From positions 1 to 11,312 of the forward strand of contig JAAZON010000502.1 in assembly GCA_012797725.1 (NCBI GenBank): a stretch of 11,312 bases of DNA, written 5' to 3'. The position numbers and the translations under genes were made by a program. The notes beneath the pieces are model-generated. The model was not told the origin of the DNA. It did not search any database and saw only the letters and a program-made list of their open reading frames with translations. The stretch comes from SAR324 cluster bacterium. Lineage in GTDB: Bacteria; Bdellovibrionota; UBA2361; JAAZON01. Below are positions 1 to 6,779 of the stretch, in pieces. Positions within the stretch are counted from its first letter, which is position 1, and each line of letters opens with the position of its first letter.

Positions 1-1
1 A

Positions 2-82
2 TTAGAGAAGGGATTAGCCGGAATATATACTTATAGCCCCATTTTCATGCTCATGGGTGCCCAAACGGGCATGAAAGTTTAG
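2..82 (+). CDS. 3' end of an unidentified gene running in from the left
   Basis: An open frame enters from the left edge and ends at a TAG at 80-82, giving 26 residues that finish in YSPIFMLMGAQTGMKV. The stretch is mostly hydrophobic and reads like a protein tail. A strong ribosome site and a new ATG follow 19 and 31 bases after the stop, as expected inside an operon, which supports this frame over the other two. The family cannot be named from 26 residues. The tail of a DUF4198-type or metal-transport protein is possible given the next gene, but this is a guess. Confidence 0.35.
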   Translation, partial: LEKGLAGIYTYSPIFMLMGAQTGMKV

Positions 83-113
83 CTTGTATGATTTATAAAG
101 CAAGGAGGTAGCA

Positions 114-158
114 ATGGCAGAGTTAATCTGGGAAAGTCAAGCTAATCAATCATTATAA
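114..158 (+). pseudogene. 5' stub of a DUF4198-like gene, truncated after 10 codons
   Basis: A near-perfect ribosome site (AAGGAGGT, 102-109) precedes an ATG at 114. The frame reads MAELIWESQAN, then departs into QSL and a TAA at 156-158. The first codons are identical at base level to the start of the minus-strand fragment at the right end of the window, which continues in frame for another 41 residues homologous to the C-terminal domain of the DUF4198 protein at 4343-5056. This copy therefore keeps the start and ribosome site of a real gene but lost the rest at about base 147/148. The sequence after the break is AT-rich and non-coding. Confidence 0.6.
117..147 (+). repeat. 31-base inverted repeat, left copy
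   Basis: Bases 117-147 are the exact reverse complement of 11282-11312. The match covers codons 2-11 of the DUF4198-like stub. It stops at 147 on the left and reaches the window edge on the right, so the true repeat may be longer. Confidence 0.9.
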
Positions 159-185
159 TTATCGAATCGACCAATTTAAATTCAC

Positions 186-202
186 AAAAAATGTTAAAAA
201 AA
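186..202 (-). terminator. T-run terminator of the leftward operon
   Basis: On the minus strand, just after the methyltransferase stop at 212, there are a run of seven T (196-202) and a run of six T (186-191) separated by four bases. Archaeal RNA polymerase terminates at such U-runs without needing a hairpin. The rest of 148-211 is AT-rich with no gene. Confidence 0.5.
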
Positions 203-211
203 TTGATTTAT

Positions 212-964
212 TCATTTTTGAGGTTTACGACAGGAATAACAATTTTGTGGATTTAAATGTGAGGAGATTTTGTAATACCAAGGCATATTTTCTTGCTTCA
301 TTTTTGCTATATCTTGTAAGGGATTGCAGTTAACATCCACAAATCCGACTTTCTTCAATAGATCAATTACGATTGATGAATCTACTCCACCACCCATGGG
401 AAGGTCCACATAATCATAAAGTGACTTCCAGGGATTCCTTTTTTCCCGCGCAAGTATCACAAGATTGGTCAACTGCTTCGTCATTTGATGAGAATGTCTC
501 TTAGAGTGAGGGCCGTGCAGGAAGAAACAAAGAGTTCCACCAGGCCTCAAAACTCTTTTCCACTCAGAGAGCGCTTTTTTTGGATCGGGAAGCGTCCAGA
601 GCACGGCTCTGTTTACCACGGCATCAAATGATTCATCCTCGAAGGGAAGATCTTCCGCATCGCCCAATTCCAGCCTGACCTTCAGGCCCCGGGATTCAAG
701 CTTCTTCCTGGCATTCTTTATCATCTCTTCAGATAGATCGACGCCTACGACCGAATATCCGATCTCTGCTAGCATAATGGATAGAAAACCGGTTCCAACT
801 CCCACATCTAAAACTCGTTTATCGCCTGAACCGATTTTATCCCGAAAGAGGGCCTTCCAGGCATCTTCCTCTCTTTTGCTGGAGAGCCTATGTCCCGGAG
901 ACATGTCAAATGTGGAGGATCTCTTATCCCAATATGATTTGATGGTATACTTTGTATCATTCAT
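212..964 (-). CDS. class I SAM-dependent methyltransferase (MT1)
   Basis: A 250-residue cytoplasmic protein with a Rossmann-type methyltransferase fold of the UbiE/Methyltransf_11 kind. Motif I is VLDVGVGTGF (51-60). The acidic residue that binds the SAM ribose is in VVGVDLS (72-78), GDAEDLPF (101-108) lies by the adenine, and RVLRPGG (137-143) is the usual post-motif. The N-terminus has WD, PGH and a REEDAW segment that recurs in the second methyltransferase of this window (6779-7534), so the two are paralogues of one subfamily. The ATG (962-964) overlaps the stop of the ATPase gene as ATGA, indicating translational coupling and last place in the importer operon. The substrate is unknown. 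A small chelate, corrinoid or other ligand imported by the upstream transporter is an inference from position. The C-terminus contains two Cys in NCYSC (241-245). Confidence 0.88.
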   Translation of the reverse strand: MNDTKYTIKSYWDKRSSTFDMSPGHRLSSKREEDAWKALFRDKIGSGDKRVLDVGVGTGFLSIMLAEIGYSVVGVDLSEEMIKNARKKLESRGLKVRLELGDAEDLPFEDESFDAVVNRAVLWTLPDPKKALSEWKRVLRPGGTLCFFLHGPHSKRHSHQMTKQLTNLVILAREKRNPWKSLYDYVDLPMGGGVDSSIVIDLLKKVGFVDVNCNPLQDIAKMKQENMPWYYKISSHLNPQNCYSCRKPQK

Positions 965-1809
965 GCGGTCACCTTCGCACTTTCTCTTTGAAATGCCTTA
1001 GAAGGGGGGTCGTTCGATTCGGAATTTTTATGGCGCCTCATGGACCTTACTGGAATAACATGCGGGCTTTGTCCATTGTTATTGATCACCTCAGCTACAA
1101 CTCCATAGACGGATCTGATATTTTCTTGAGTCAGAACATCACTTGGCGTTCCTTGATCCACAATGCGTCCTTCTTTCATCATTATGATGCGATCCGTATA
1201 CTTGGAGGCTAAATTTAGATCGTGCACTGCCATTATGGCGGATATGCCTCGTTCTACGACCATTTCTTGAATTATCTCTAGCACCTCCAATTGATGCTTA
1301 ATATCCAAGTTTGAGGTATGTTCATCGAGCAGAAGCACTGATGGCTCCTGAGCCAGAGCCCGAGCTATGAGCACCTTTTGTTGCTGACCGCCACTCAGCT
1401 GATTGATATCGTTCATTGCCAGATTCTCAATTCCCATCAGCCTAAGAACTTTTATCGCTTTCATCACATCAGTTCCGCTGCTCCTCCACCCCAGATGCGG
1501 CCTCCTTCCCATGAGCACAGTATCAAGTACAGTGGATGGAAAAAAGGAACGGCTCGATGTTTGAGGCACGTAGCCTACTATCTTCGCCATCTCTTTTCGG
1601 GAAATCCCTTTGATATCGGTTCCATCTAAGAGGATGCTACCATTCTTTGGTTTTAGCAGTCCGTCAATGCATTGAATGAGAGTTGATTTGCCCGATCCGT
1701 TCGGGCCTATTACTCCAAGCATCTCTGATGGCTGCAGTTCCATGGAGATCTTCTTCAAAATTAGCTGGCTAGAATAGCCAAACTCCAAATCTTTTAATAT
1801 TAACTTCAA
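961..1809 (-). CDS. FecE/BtuD-type ABC transporter ATPase
   Basis: The 282-residue ATP-hydrolysing subunit of a type II importer for iron chelates, haem or cobamides. Visible motifs are Walker A GPNGSGKST (35-43), the Q-loop glutamine in VPQTS (81-85), the signature LSGGQ (138-142), Walker B with catalytic glutamate in LLLDEHT (159-165, E163), the D-loop SNLD and the switch histidine in AVHDL (194-198). His replaces the usual Pro after the catalytic Glu, which is tolerated in this family. The start is a TTG (1807-1809) overlapping the permease stop as TTGA, with AAGGA about nine bases upstream. The next Met is residue 23, which would delete the first strand, so TTG is preferred. The tail after about residue 240 (YGVVAEV onward) is the family's variable extension. 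It pairs with the permease directly upstream. Confidence 0.93.
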   Translation of the reverse strand: MKLILKDLEFGYSSQLILKKISMELQPSEMLGVIGPNGSGKSTLIQCIDGLLKPKNGSILLDGTDIKGISRKEMAKIVGYVPQTSSRSFFPSTVLDTVLMGRRPHLGWRSSGTDVMKAIKVLRLMGIENLAMNDINQLSGGQQQKVLIARALAQEPSVLLLDEHTSNLDIKHQLEVLEIIQEMVVERGISAIMAVHDLNLASKYTDRIIMMKEGRIVDQGTPSDVLTQENIRSVYGVVAEVINNNGQSPHVIPVRSMRRHKNSESNDPPSKAFQRESAKVTA

Positions 1810-2882
1810 AAGTATCCCATCCTTCTTCTCATTATAAGGTAGAGGAACAGCGGACCTCCCATGAAGGCAGTGATGACTCCGACGGGAATAATGACCGGAG
1901 GAATCACATTTCTGGATATCACATCCGATCCGACTACAAGTATAGCTCCTACTATTCCTGAGGCAGGTATCAGATATCTATAGTCAGTCCCAATGACTAG
2001 TCTCGTTATATGAGGTGCAACAAGCCCTATAAATCCTATAGTTCCGGTAAAACAGACTATACTAGAAACCATCAGACTTATGATCGCCATCGTATATATT
2101 CTAATTCTGTTGACATTTACACCCAAGCTTCTTGCAGAATCGTCTCCCGATGTGAGCAGATTCATATCCCATGATTTCATCATCAGCAATGGAACGGATA
2201 AGGCAACCACTGCTCCTGAGATGAATACCTTGCTCCAGGAGGCTCTATCCAGGCTGCCAACAGACCAAAAAACGGCTTGGACGACTGCGGTCTCCTCACC
2301 GAAATACTGCAGCAGTGTTGTAGCTGCTGAGAAGATGTAGAGAATTGCGATGCCTACCAGAACCATAGTTTCAGGTGTAGCACCTCTTCGTGCGGCAAAG
2401 CCTATGATGATAAGTGAAACCAGGAGGGAAAATACAAATGCGTTTCCTATTATTAGGTAATCACCTCCTACAAGACCTGCGCCTCCAATTATTGCAAGGG
2501 AAGCTCCAAAGGATGCTCCCGCGGAGATTCCTAATGTATAGGGGCTCGCCAGTGGATTCTTTAAAATTCCCTGCATGATACACCCTGCAATACCAAGGCC
2601 GATACCGGTTACAATTCCCAGTGCGATTCTTGGAAGCCGGAGATTCCAAATCGTGGTCTCAGCCAGCCAGCTTGATGAAAAATAGTTGGGGAAAAATTTT
2701 GCAAGAAACGCTGCGTACCCGTCCCATATCGTGATCTTGGCCTGGCCCATGGAGCCTGCTAGGCCTGCAGCCAAGACTAGAACCAATATAGAGGAGACGA
2801 TAAAGATCGCCTTTCTCCCCACATATTTTTGGTAGCTGTTTAAGATCTCCTCATCGGAGATTTCTACCTCTGATAAATTCAT
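1806..2882 (-). CDS. FecCD/BtuC-type ABC transporter permease
   Basis: An integral membrane subunit, about 358 residues, with the hydrophobic pattern of the roughly ten-helix FecCD family. Signatures in order: LRLPR (81-85), a helix pair around QGILKNPLASPYTLG (104-118) with ISAGASFGA, the coupling segment GFIGLVAPHITR (283-294) that contacts the ATPase, and PVGVITAFMGGPLF (333-346). The start is set at the ATG 2880-2882 because AAGGAG (2888-2893) lies five bases before it. An in-frame ATG at 2910-2912 with GAGGAT upstream would add ten residues (MGYSPRQGVS) that mostly encode that ribosome site, so it looks less likely but cannot be excluded. It stands between the substrate-binding protein and the ATPase in one operon. 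The substrate class is iron chelate, haem or corrinoid; sequence alone does not decide. Confidence 0.93.
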   Translation of the reverse strand: MNLSEVEISDEEILNSYQKYVGRKAIFIVSSILVLVLAAGLAGSMGQAKITIWDGYAAFLAKFFPNYFSSSWLAETTIWNLRLPRIALGIVTGIGLGIAGCIMQGILKNPLASPYTLGISAGASFGASLAIIGGAGLVGGDYLIIGNAFVFSLLVSLIIIGFAARRGATPETMVLVGIAILYIFSAATTLLQYFGEETAVVQAVFWSVGSLDRASWSKVFISGAVVALSVPLLMMKSWDMNLLTSGDDSARSLGVNVNRIRIYTMAIISLMVSSIVCFTGTIGFIGLVAPHITRLVIGTDYRYLIPASGIVGAILVVGSDVISRNVIPPVIIPVGVITAFMGGPLFLYLIMRRRMGYF

Positions 2883-2921
2883 GGATACTCCTTGTCGAGG
2901 ACTATATCCCATCCATCATCC

Positions 2922-4187
2922 TCATTCAGGCAATGGATATGCGGATATGCATTTCTTTACATCCAGGTCAAGATGCTGGAATTTGCTCACGAATTCCTGA
3001 TGCACTTCCTGAACATCGATGTCTTTGAAGAGATCTGGATAAAGCCACTTTGCATAATAAAGAGTACCGATAAGGCCTGACGCACCACCACAGAGAATGT
3101 ACGGATGGGAGATCATATAGACCTGCTTATTCTTGACCGCTTCCACATTGGAGAACTCAGGCCGCGCTAAGAATTCTTCAATTGCCTCGGTTGCATTCTT
3201 TGGACTATAGATATCGTATCCCAATACAGAGTTTCCTGCAGATAAGAATATCACATCGGGATTTCTGGCGATCACCCATTCAGCGTCGACAGACTGTGAT
3301 CCTGTGCCCTTGATCTCATCGCCCATGTACCTGCCGCCGGCATTTTTAATCATCACCGCCCGGTAGCTATCCGTGCCCGGCACCGAGAACTTGGTTCTAT
3401 CCAAATTATAATTGCTAAAATAGGCCAACGGTCTCTCAGACTCAGGGATATCTTTTATCTTTTCTGAGATCATGTTCTCAATCTCAGTCGACCAGTCCAC
3501 ATACTCTTTGGCCTCGGGGACCTTGCCAAAGATATATCCATATCTCATGGCGGCTTCTTTGGAGTTGGTGATATTCACATCCAGGGCGATTACAGGAGTG
3601 TCTGGGGTCTTTGTGTGATCGTAGTATTCCCTGGCGTCGGTTAGAACAACATCGGGATTGAGGTTGTTGACGACTTCATAATTGACTGTCTGTAGCTCCC
3701 CCACACTTTCAACATTGCTTAAAAGTTCTGGGAAATATGTTTTGCTGTATCTATTTCCTCCAGGAGTGACGAATCTGTCTGTGATACCGATTATTTTGTC
3801 TGATGCGCCAATAGCTCTCACGGTCTCATAAACATAAGAGTTATGGCCATGGTACACAAAAGATTTCACAGGCTCAGGAATTTCGACTGATCTAGCGGTG
3901 TCGTCAAAGACCACCAGAATCTCCTCTGTTCCGTCGATAATCTTTTGAACCTGATCGATGTCCTTTTCGTCAACAGTTCCGTCATTATTTGCGTCTGAAA
4001 ACTTGGTCTTATCAGCTTCGCCTTTGATCACTTTTTCCAGGTATGAAATATCTGCATCATCGATGATTTCATCCATATTGGCATTTCCGAATATCTGCAG
4101 TGTGTAGGAAACTGCACAGGCCGAGAACGCTGCCCCAAAAAATACTGCTGCAATCAAGGCAAGTGCAATATTCGTTTGCTTGGTCAA
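2922..4187 (-). CDS. substrate-binding protein with N-terminal dockerin (SBP1)
   Basis: An exported binding protein of 421 residues for the FecCD/FecE importer. The signal segment (about 1-24) is hydrophobic and ends in FSAC, a lipobox-like site that could carry a lipid anchor. Residues 28-87 form a dockerin-like pair of calcium loops: a degenerate first loop (FGNANMDEIIDDADI) and a canonical second one (DANNDGTVDEKDI). From about 93 the class III (PeriplaBP_2/FecB) fold follows, with IGITDRF, PDVVLTDA, a long linking helix around 215-247, RNPDVIFLSAG, VEAVKNKQVYMI and a C-terminal tail KWLYPDLF. TTG (4185-4187) is preferred as start because GAGGTG lies six bases before it. The GTG at 4194-4196 is part of that ribosome site. 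It is the first gene of the leftward operon and a paralogue of 5220-6527. Confidence 0.9.
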   Translation of the reverse strand: MTKQTNIALALIAAVFFGAAFSACAVSYTLQIFGNANMDEIIDDADISYLEKVIKGEADKTKFSDANNDGTVDEKDIDQVQKIIDGTEEILVVFDDTARSVEIPEPVKSFVYHGHNSYVYETVRAIGASDKIIGITDRFVTPGGNRYSKTYFPELLSNVESVGELQTVNYEVVNNLNPDVVLTDAREYYDHTKTPDTPVIALDVNITNSKEAAMRYGYIFGKVPEAKEYVDWSTEIENMISEKIKDIPESERPLAYFSNYNLDRTKFSVPGTDSYRAVMIKNAGGRYMGDEIKGTGSQSVDAEWVIARNPDVIFLSAGNSVLGYDIYSPKNATEAIEEFLARPEFSNVEAVKNKQVYMISHPYILCGGASGLIGTLYYAKWLYPDLFKDIDVQEVHQEFVSKFQHLDLDVKKCISAYPLPE

Positions 4188-4215
4188 GATTAACACCTCA
4201 TCTTACTGATTCTAG

Positions 4216-4236
4216 TATTAATTACTCTAATTAATA
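4216..4236. promoter_or_regulatory. perfect 21-base palindrome, candidate operator
   Basis: TATTAATTA, then CTC, then TAATTAATA: two 9-base arms, exactly inverted, with a 3-base centre. It sits 29 bases upstream of the SBP1 start. If the minus-strand TATA candidate at 4250-4258 is used, the palindrome covers the expected transcription start, a typical repressor position. Archaeal metal regulators of the DtxR/MDR1 and Fur groups bind AT-rich inverted repeats of about this size; the actual regulator is not in the window. Confidence 0.5.
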
Positions 4237-4249
4237 AATCTATCGCCAA

Positions 4250-4258
4250 TATACATAA
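4250..4258 (-). promoter_or_regulatory. candidate TATA element for the leftward importer operon
   Basis: On the minus strand the bases read TTATGTATA, about 63 bases upstream of the SBP1 start. Transcription would begin near 4225-4232. The TFB-recognition element is not convincing, so this is a positional guess in a very AT-rich region. Confidence 0.3.
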
Positions 4259-4275
4259 TTCATAAGATAATTATA

Positions 4276-4288
4276 GAAAGCTTTATTA
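4276..4288 (+). promoter_or_regulatory. candidate BRE/TATA element for the DUF4198 gene
   Basis: GAAAG followed by CTTTATTA resembles the purine-rich BRE plus TATA arrangement of methanogen promoters. It lies about 55 bases before the ATG at 4343, placing the start of transcription near 4310 and leaving a short leader with the GAGG ribosome site (4331-4334). The remainder of the 4188-4342 gap is AT-rich with no gene. Confidence 0.35.
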
Positions 4289-4342
4289 CCAAGACGCACT
4301 TTCCACTAGCGTAATTTAAGAATTAGAGCAGAGGAATCTAGA

Positions 4343-5056
4343 ATGCAAGAGAGCAAAATGGAATTGATGATGCAAGGCCACGAGATCTGGCTGGAAAAGT
4401 CCAAAACAGAAGGCGATGAAGTAGAATTGGCGTTAGTATACGGCCATAATATGCGCCAAGACGGAATAGCAGATGCCAATAGACTGAAAGCATTCAACTA
4501 TCATCCCGATGGCAGCAAATCGGATCTGGCATTTATTCCTGATGAAAAGCGTTATCTTTTAAGGTTCAAAGCGGATAAGGATGGGTCGTATGCAGTCGTA
4601 GTAGACATGGAGTCATCGATTCTATGCAAGACCAAGGACGGAAATAAGAGAGGTCCCCGTTCTCAATTCAAGGATGTCACATACGCCGGGGCCTTCCACC
4701 AGATGGCCAAGATCCTTTGTCCCATAGGCGGCGATGGAAAATACAGTGGCCAGGTTATGCATGGCATCCTTGAGGCTGTCCCGAGCAAGCCTTGGTGCCA
4801 GGTAGGCCAGGAAACTGAGCTGCAGGTATTCTATGAAGGAAAACCTTTGGCCTTCGAAGAGGTCAAGGCTGTATCCAAGAAAGAGGGAAAGGAGATGGCT
4901 CTGGTCAAGGCCGATGAGCAGGGCAAAGCGCGCATTCCCGTAACCACGGATGGAGAATGGATGTTCCTGGTCAGGCATAAGGATCCTTCCAAGAAGGTCA
5001 GCGATATGTTCGATGAGTCTGTCTTCGTCAGCACTCTGGTCATGGAGACAAGATAG
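4343..5056 (+). CDS. DUF4198/COG5266-family protein, no signal peptide
   Basis: A 237-residue protein of the family usually linked to nickel or cobalt uptake (DUF4198, COG5266), normally periplasmic. Family marks are GHEIWLE (12-18), where a histidine and an aromatic form the mature N-terminus in relatives, VYGHNMRQDG (32-41), an all-beta middle, and a C-terminal Ig/carboxypeptidase-regulatory-like strand set from about 155 ending with GEWMFLVRHKD (204-214). Oddly, no export signal precedes it: upstream in frame there is a stop at 4307-4309 and no usable start, so the protein seems cytoplasmic or exported another way. GAGG at 4331-4334, eight bases before the ATG, supports the start. Residues 164-197 align without gaps to the fragment at the right end of the window (15 of 34 identical). 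It lies between the two divergent arms; a metal-binding accessory role is inferred from the family. Confidence 0.75.
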   Translation: MQESKMELMMQGHEIWLEKSKTEGDEVELALVYGHNMRQDGIADANRLKAFNYHPDGSKSDLAFIPDEKRYLLRFKADKDGSYAVVVDMESSILCKTKDGNKRGPRSQFKDVTYAGAFHQMAKILCPIGGDGKYSGQVMHGILEAVPSKPWCQVGQETELQVFYEGKPLAFEEVKAVSKKEGKEMALVKADEQGKARIPVTTDGEWMFLVRHKDPSKKVSDMFDESVFVSTLVMETR

Positions 5057-5065
5057 CAAGCTATC
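5052..5065 (+). other. small hairpin at the DUF4198 stop codon
   Basis: GATAGC, AA, GCTATC: a 6-base inverted repeat spanning the TAG stop at 5054-5056. It may protect the mRNA end or be chance. It is the first of two inverted repeats in the 163-base gap before SBP2. Confidence 0.4.
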
Positions 5066-5081
5066 GCTTACGGCAAATGGG

Positions 5082-5132
5082 CGCGAAAAGGAGCGAAATT
5101 CGGCACAAGCGAATCGATGCTCCTTGTTCGCG
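5082..5132 (+). promoter_or_regulatory. long nested hairpin between the DUF4198 gene and SBP2
   Basis: The outer stem pairs 5082-5094 (CGCGAAAAGGAGC) with 5119-5132 (GCTCCTTGTTCGCG), 13 base pairs with a single bulged G at 5126. Inside, ATTCG (5098-5102) pairs with CGAAT (5110-5114) around a 7-base loop. The stem is far more GC-rich than its surroundings and lies in the 5' region of SBP2 or the 3' region of the DUF4198 transcript. It could be a processing site, a transcript stabiliser or a leader regulator. No T-run follows it, so it is not a standard terminator. No known riboswitch class is recognised. The rest of 5057-5219 shows no gene. Confidence 0.5.
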
Positions 5133-5219
5133 ACTTTCGAAATCATCATATCATGATACGATATGAGGATTCCGAATAATGAGACATATATGATCAAAAC
5201 ATATCGCAGGAAGGATATT

Positions 5220-6527
5220 ATGAATGGATCTTGGAAACTCGTCCTAATTGTGCTTGCAGCTCTGACCGCATCCTATAATGCATGTGGTGCCGTATCAGGA
5301 GACAATAACGGTGATAAATTTCACCAGAATTTTACTCTAGACATATTCGGCAATGCCAATATGGATGAGGACATCGATGAGAGAGATATCGCTTATCTGG
5401 AGGGTGTAATCAAGGGTAAAAATGCTGCTACCAATCTGAGCGATGCCAATTGCGATGGTAAGATAGACGTTCAGGATATCAATCAGATTAAAGAAATCAT
5501 TAACGGCACGGAAAAAGAGCTCACGCTGATTGATACGGCTGGACGAACCGTGACAGTCCATGAGCCGGTAGATAGGATAATTGAGATCGGCTTTACTTCC
5601 TCGGAGATTCTGCGCTCGCTCAAGGTGGAGAAGGCTAGAATTGTAGGCGTTGGAAATTATACACTGCAAAAGAAGTCATTCTTTCCGGAATTCAGCGACT
5701 CCCCAAATGTTGGCGATTCGGCATCACCCAATTACGAGCTAATAGTTAAGCTCCAGCCAGATCTCCTTCTCTTGTATGCAGCGGGTCATTCTGAAGAGAT
5801 GGTTGCCATTGAAAAGACCCTAAAGACAGCCGATCCAAAGATAGTCACTGTCGGATTCGGCTTCAATCAACCGTCGATCTTCGTCAAAGAAGTAAAAACA
5901 TTGAGTTATATTCTTGGAAAAACAAATGAAGCTAATGAGTTTATCACGTTTTATAACAATTGGATAGAGACTATCTGGGAAAGAACCAACGGAATTCCAG
6001 AAAATGAAAAACCAAGAATCTATTTAGAAACACCATATGGGAAGTATGGTGATCATGCTGCGTATGGCACATGCACTGCAGGGCATTGGATGGATGAGAG
6101 AATTGAGATGGCAGGGGGATACAATATCTTCAGTGATCTGCCAGGTGCGAAGACGGTCAATGTAGATCCGGAAGAGGTAATGAAACGAAATCCTGAGATC
6201 ATCGTGAAAGATACATACATGGGGAGCTATTCTGAAGATAATATTTCTTCGCTTATCAATGTGAGAAACGAGGTCATGAATCGTTCGGAATTGGCCAATG
6301 TGGATGCGATAAAGAACGGACGCGTTTATGTTATTGCTCATAAAGATTTCTTCTACGGCCCGAGCAATTTCATCGCCGTCGCTTATCTTGCAAGATGGTT
6401 ACATCCGGATCTGTTGAAGGATCTTGGAGATCCACAAGAATTCCATCAGGAATACCTGACAAGATTTCAGGGATTGGATTTTGACCTAAACAAACATGGG
6501 GTATTTGCATATCCGAAGCCTGACTGA
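5220..6527 (+). CDS. substrate-binding protein with N-terminal dockerin (SBP2)
   Basis: An exported binding protein of 435 residues, paralogous to SBP1. The start is the ATG at 5220, which gives a clean signal segment (KLVLIVLAAL) ending in NACG and has AGGAAGGA just upstream. In-frame ATGs at 5163 and 5190 lack a ribosome site and would place charged residues before the signal. Residues 43-97 form the dockerin pair: FGNANMDEDIDERDI and DANCDGKIDVQDI. The PeriplaBP_2/FecB-like fold follows from about 100: AGRTVTV, PDLLLLYAAG, a linker helix near 228-245, RNPEIIVKDTY, VDAIKNGRVYVIAH and a tail RWLHPDLLKDL with the EFHQEYLTRFQ segment also seen in SBP1. No FecCD permease is next to it; it may share the left-arm permease or serve the exporter-fold transporter downstream. 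The ligand is likely a metal chelate or corrinoid by family. Confidence 0.9.
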   Translation: MNGSWKLVLIVLAALTASYNACGAVSGDNNGDKFHQNFTLDIFGNANMDEDIDERDIAYLEGVIKGKNAATNLSDANCDGKIDVQDINQIKEIINGTEKELTLIDTAGRTVTVHEPVDRIIEIGFTSSEILRSLKVEKARIVGVGNYTLQKKSFFPEFSDSPNVGDSASPNYELIVKLQPDLLLLYAAGHSEEMVAIEKTLKTADPKIVTVGFGFNQPSIFVKEVKTLSYILGKTNEANEFITFYNNWIETIWERTNGIPENEKPRIYLETPYGKYGDHAAYGTCTAGHWMDERIEMAGGYNIFSDLPGAKTVNVDPEEVMKRNPEIIVKDTYMGSYSEDNISSLINVRNEVMNRSELANVDAIKNGRVYVIAHKDFFYGPSNFIAVAYLARWLHPDLLKDLGDPQEFHQEYLTRFQGLDFDLNKHGVFAYPKPD

Positions 6528-6528
6528 G

Positions 6529-6779
6529 ATGGATTGGAATTATGCGACAATAAAGCGGCTCAGAGAAGCCATTCCGGGACTTGGATGTGCTGCAATCCCT
6601 GGTGAGATCAGAGGGCAATTGCAGCGTCCAGCCTCGGCATATCAGCCTGGAATTCGTTCGCCACAGCTTTGGATGCAGGCAGCCATATGAAGCCTGGCGA
6701 ATATTCCTATTTTATTTTGCAGGACTTGATCATAGTGGTAGATGGATTGCATTCAAAGGAAATTGAAGAGGTAAGATAG
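6529..6779 (+). pseudogene. small unidentified gene interrupted by a frameshift
   Basis: Two bases after the SBP2 stop an ATG (6529) opens a frame reading MDWNYATIKRLREAIPGLG and on to GEIR near 6612. A second frame, open from 6606, continues as AIAASSLGISAWNSFATAL, then MKPGEYSYFILQDL and IIVVDG, and ends in IEEVR with a TAG at 6777-6779 that shares its G with the GTG start of the next gene. Joining them needs one missing base near the G-run at 6613-6615 and yields about 83 residues filling the gap between SBP2 and MT2 exactly, as a tightly packed operon gene would. Whether it is a real mutation, a sequencing error or a recoding site cannot be told. The family is not recognised; no signal or metal motif is evident. 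Confidence 0.5.

Noticed and set aside
5149..5158. TATCATGATA palindrome upstream of SBP2
   Set aside because: Ten bases is short enough to arise by chance and it does not match the 4216-4236 palindrome.
5185..5192. CATATATG as a TATA box for SBP2
   Set aside because: It is only 28 bases before the chosen ATG, so transcription would start at or after the ribosome site.
4622..5197. Long open frame of 191 codons on the minus strand opposite the DUF4198 gene
   Set aside because: It lies antisense to a gene with clear family motifs, its own translation shows no family features, and no ribosome site supports it.
6581..6766. Third open frame in the SBP2-MT2 gap (MDVLQSLVRS start)
   Set aside because: The two other frames join into one sensible protein that fits the gap exactly; this one has unlikely composition and no ribosome site.
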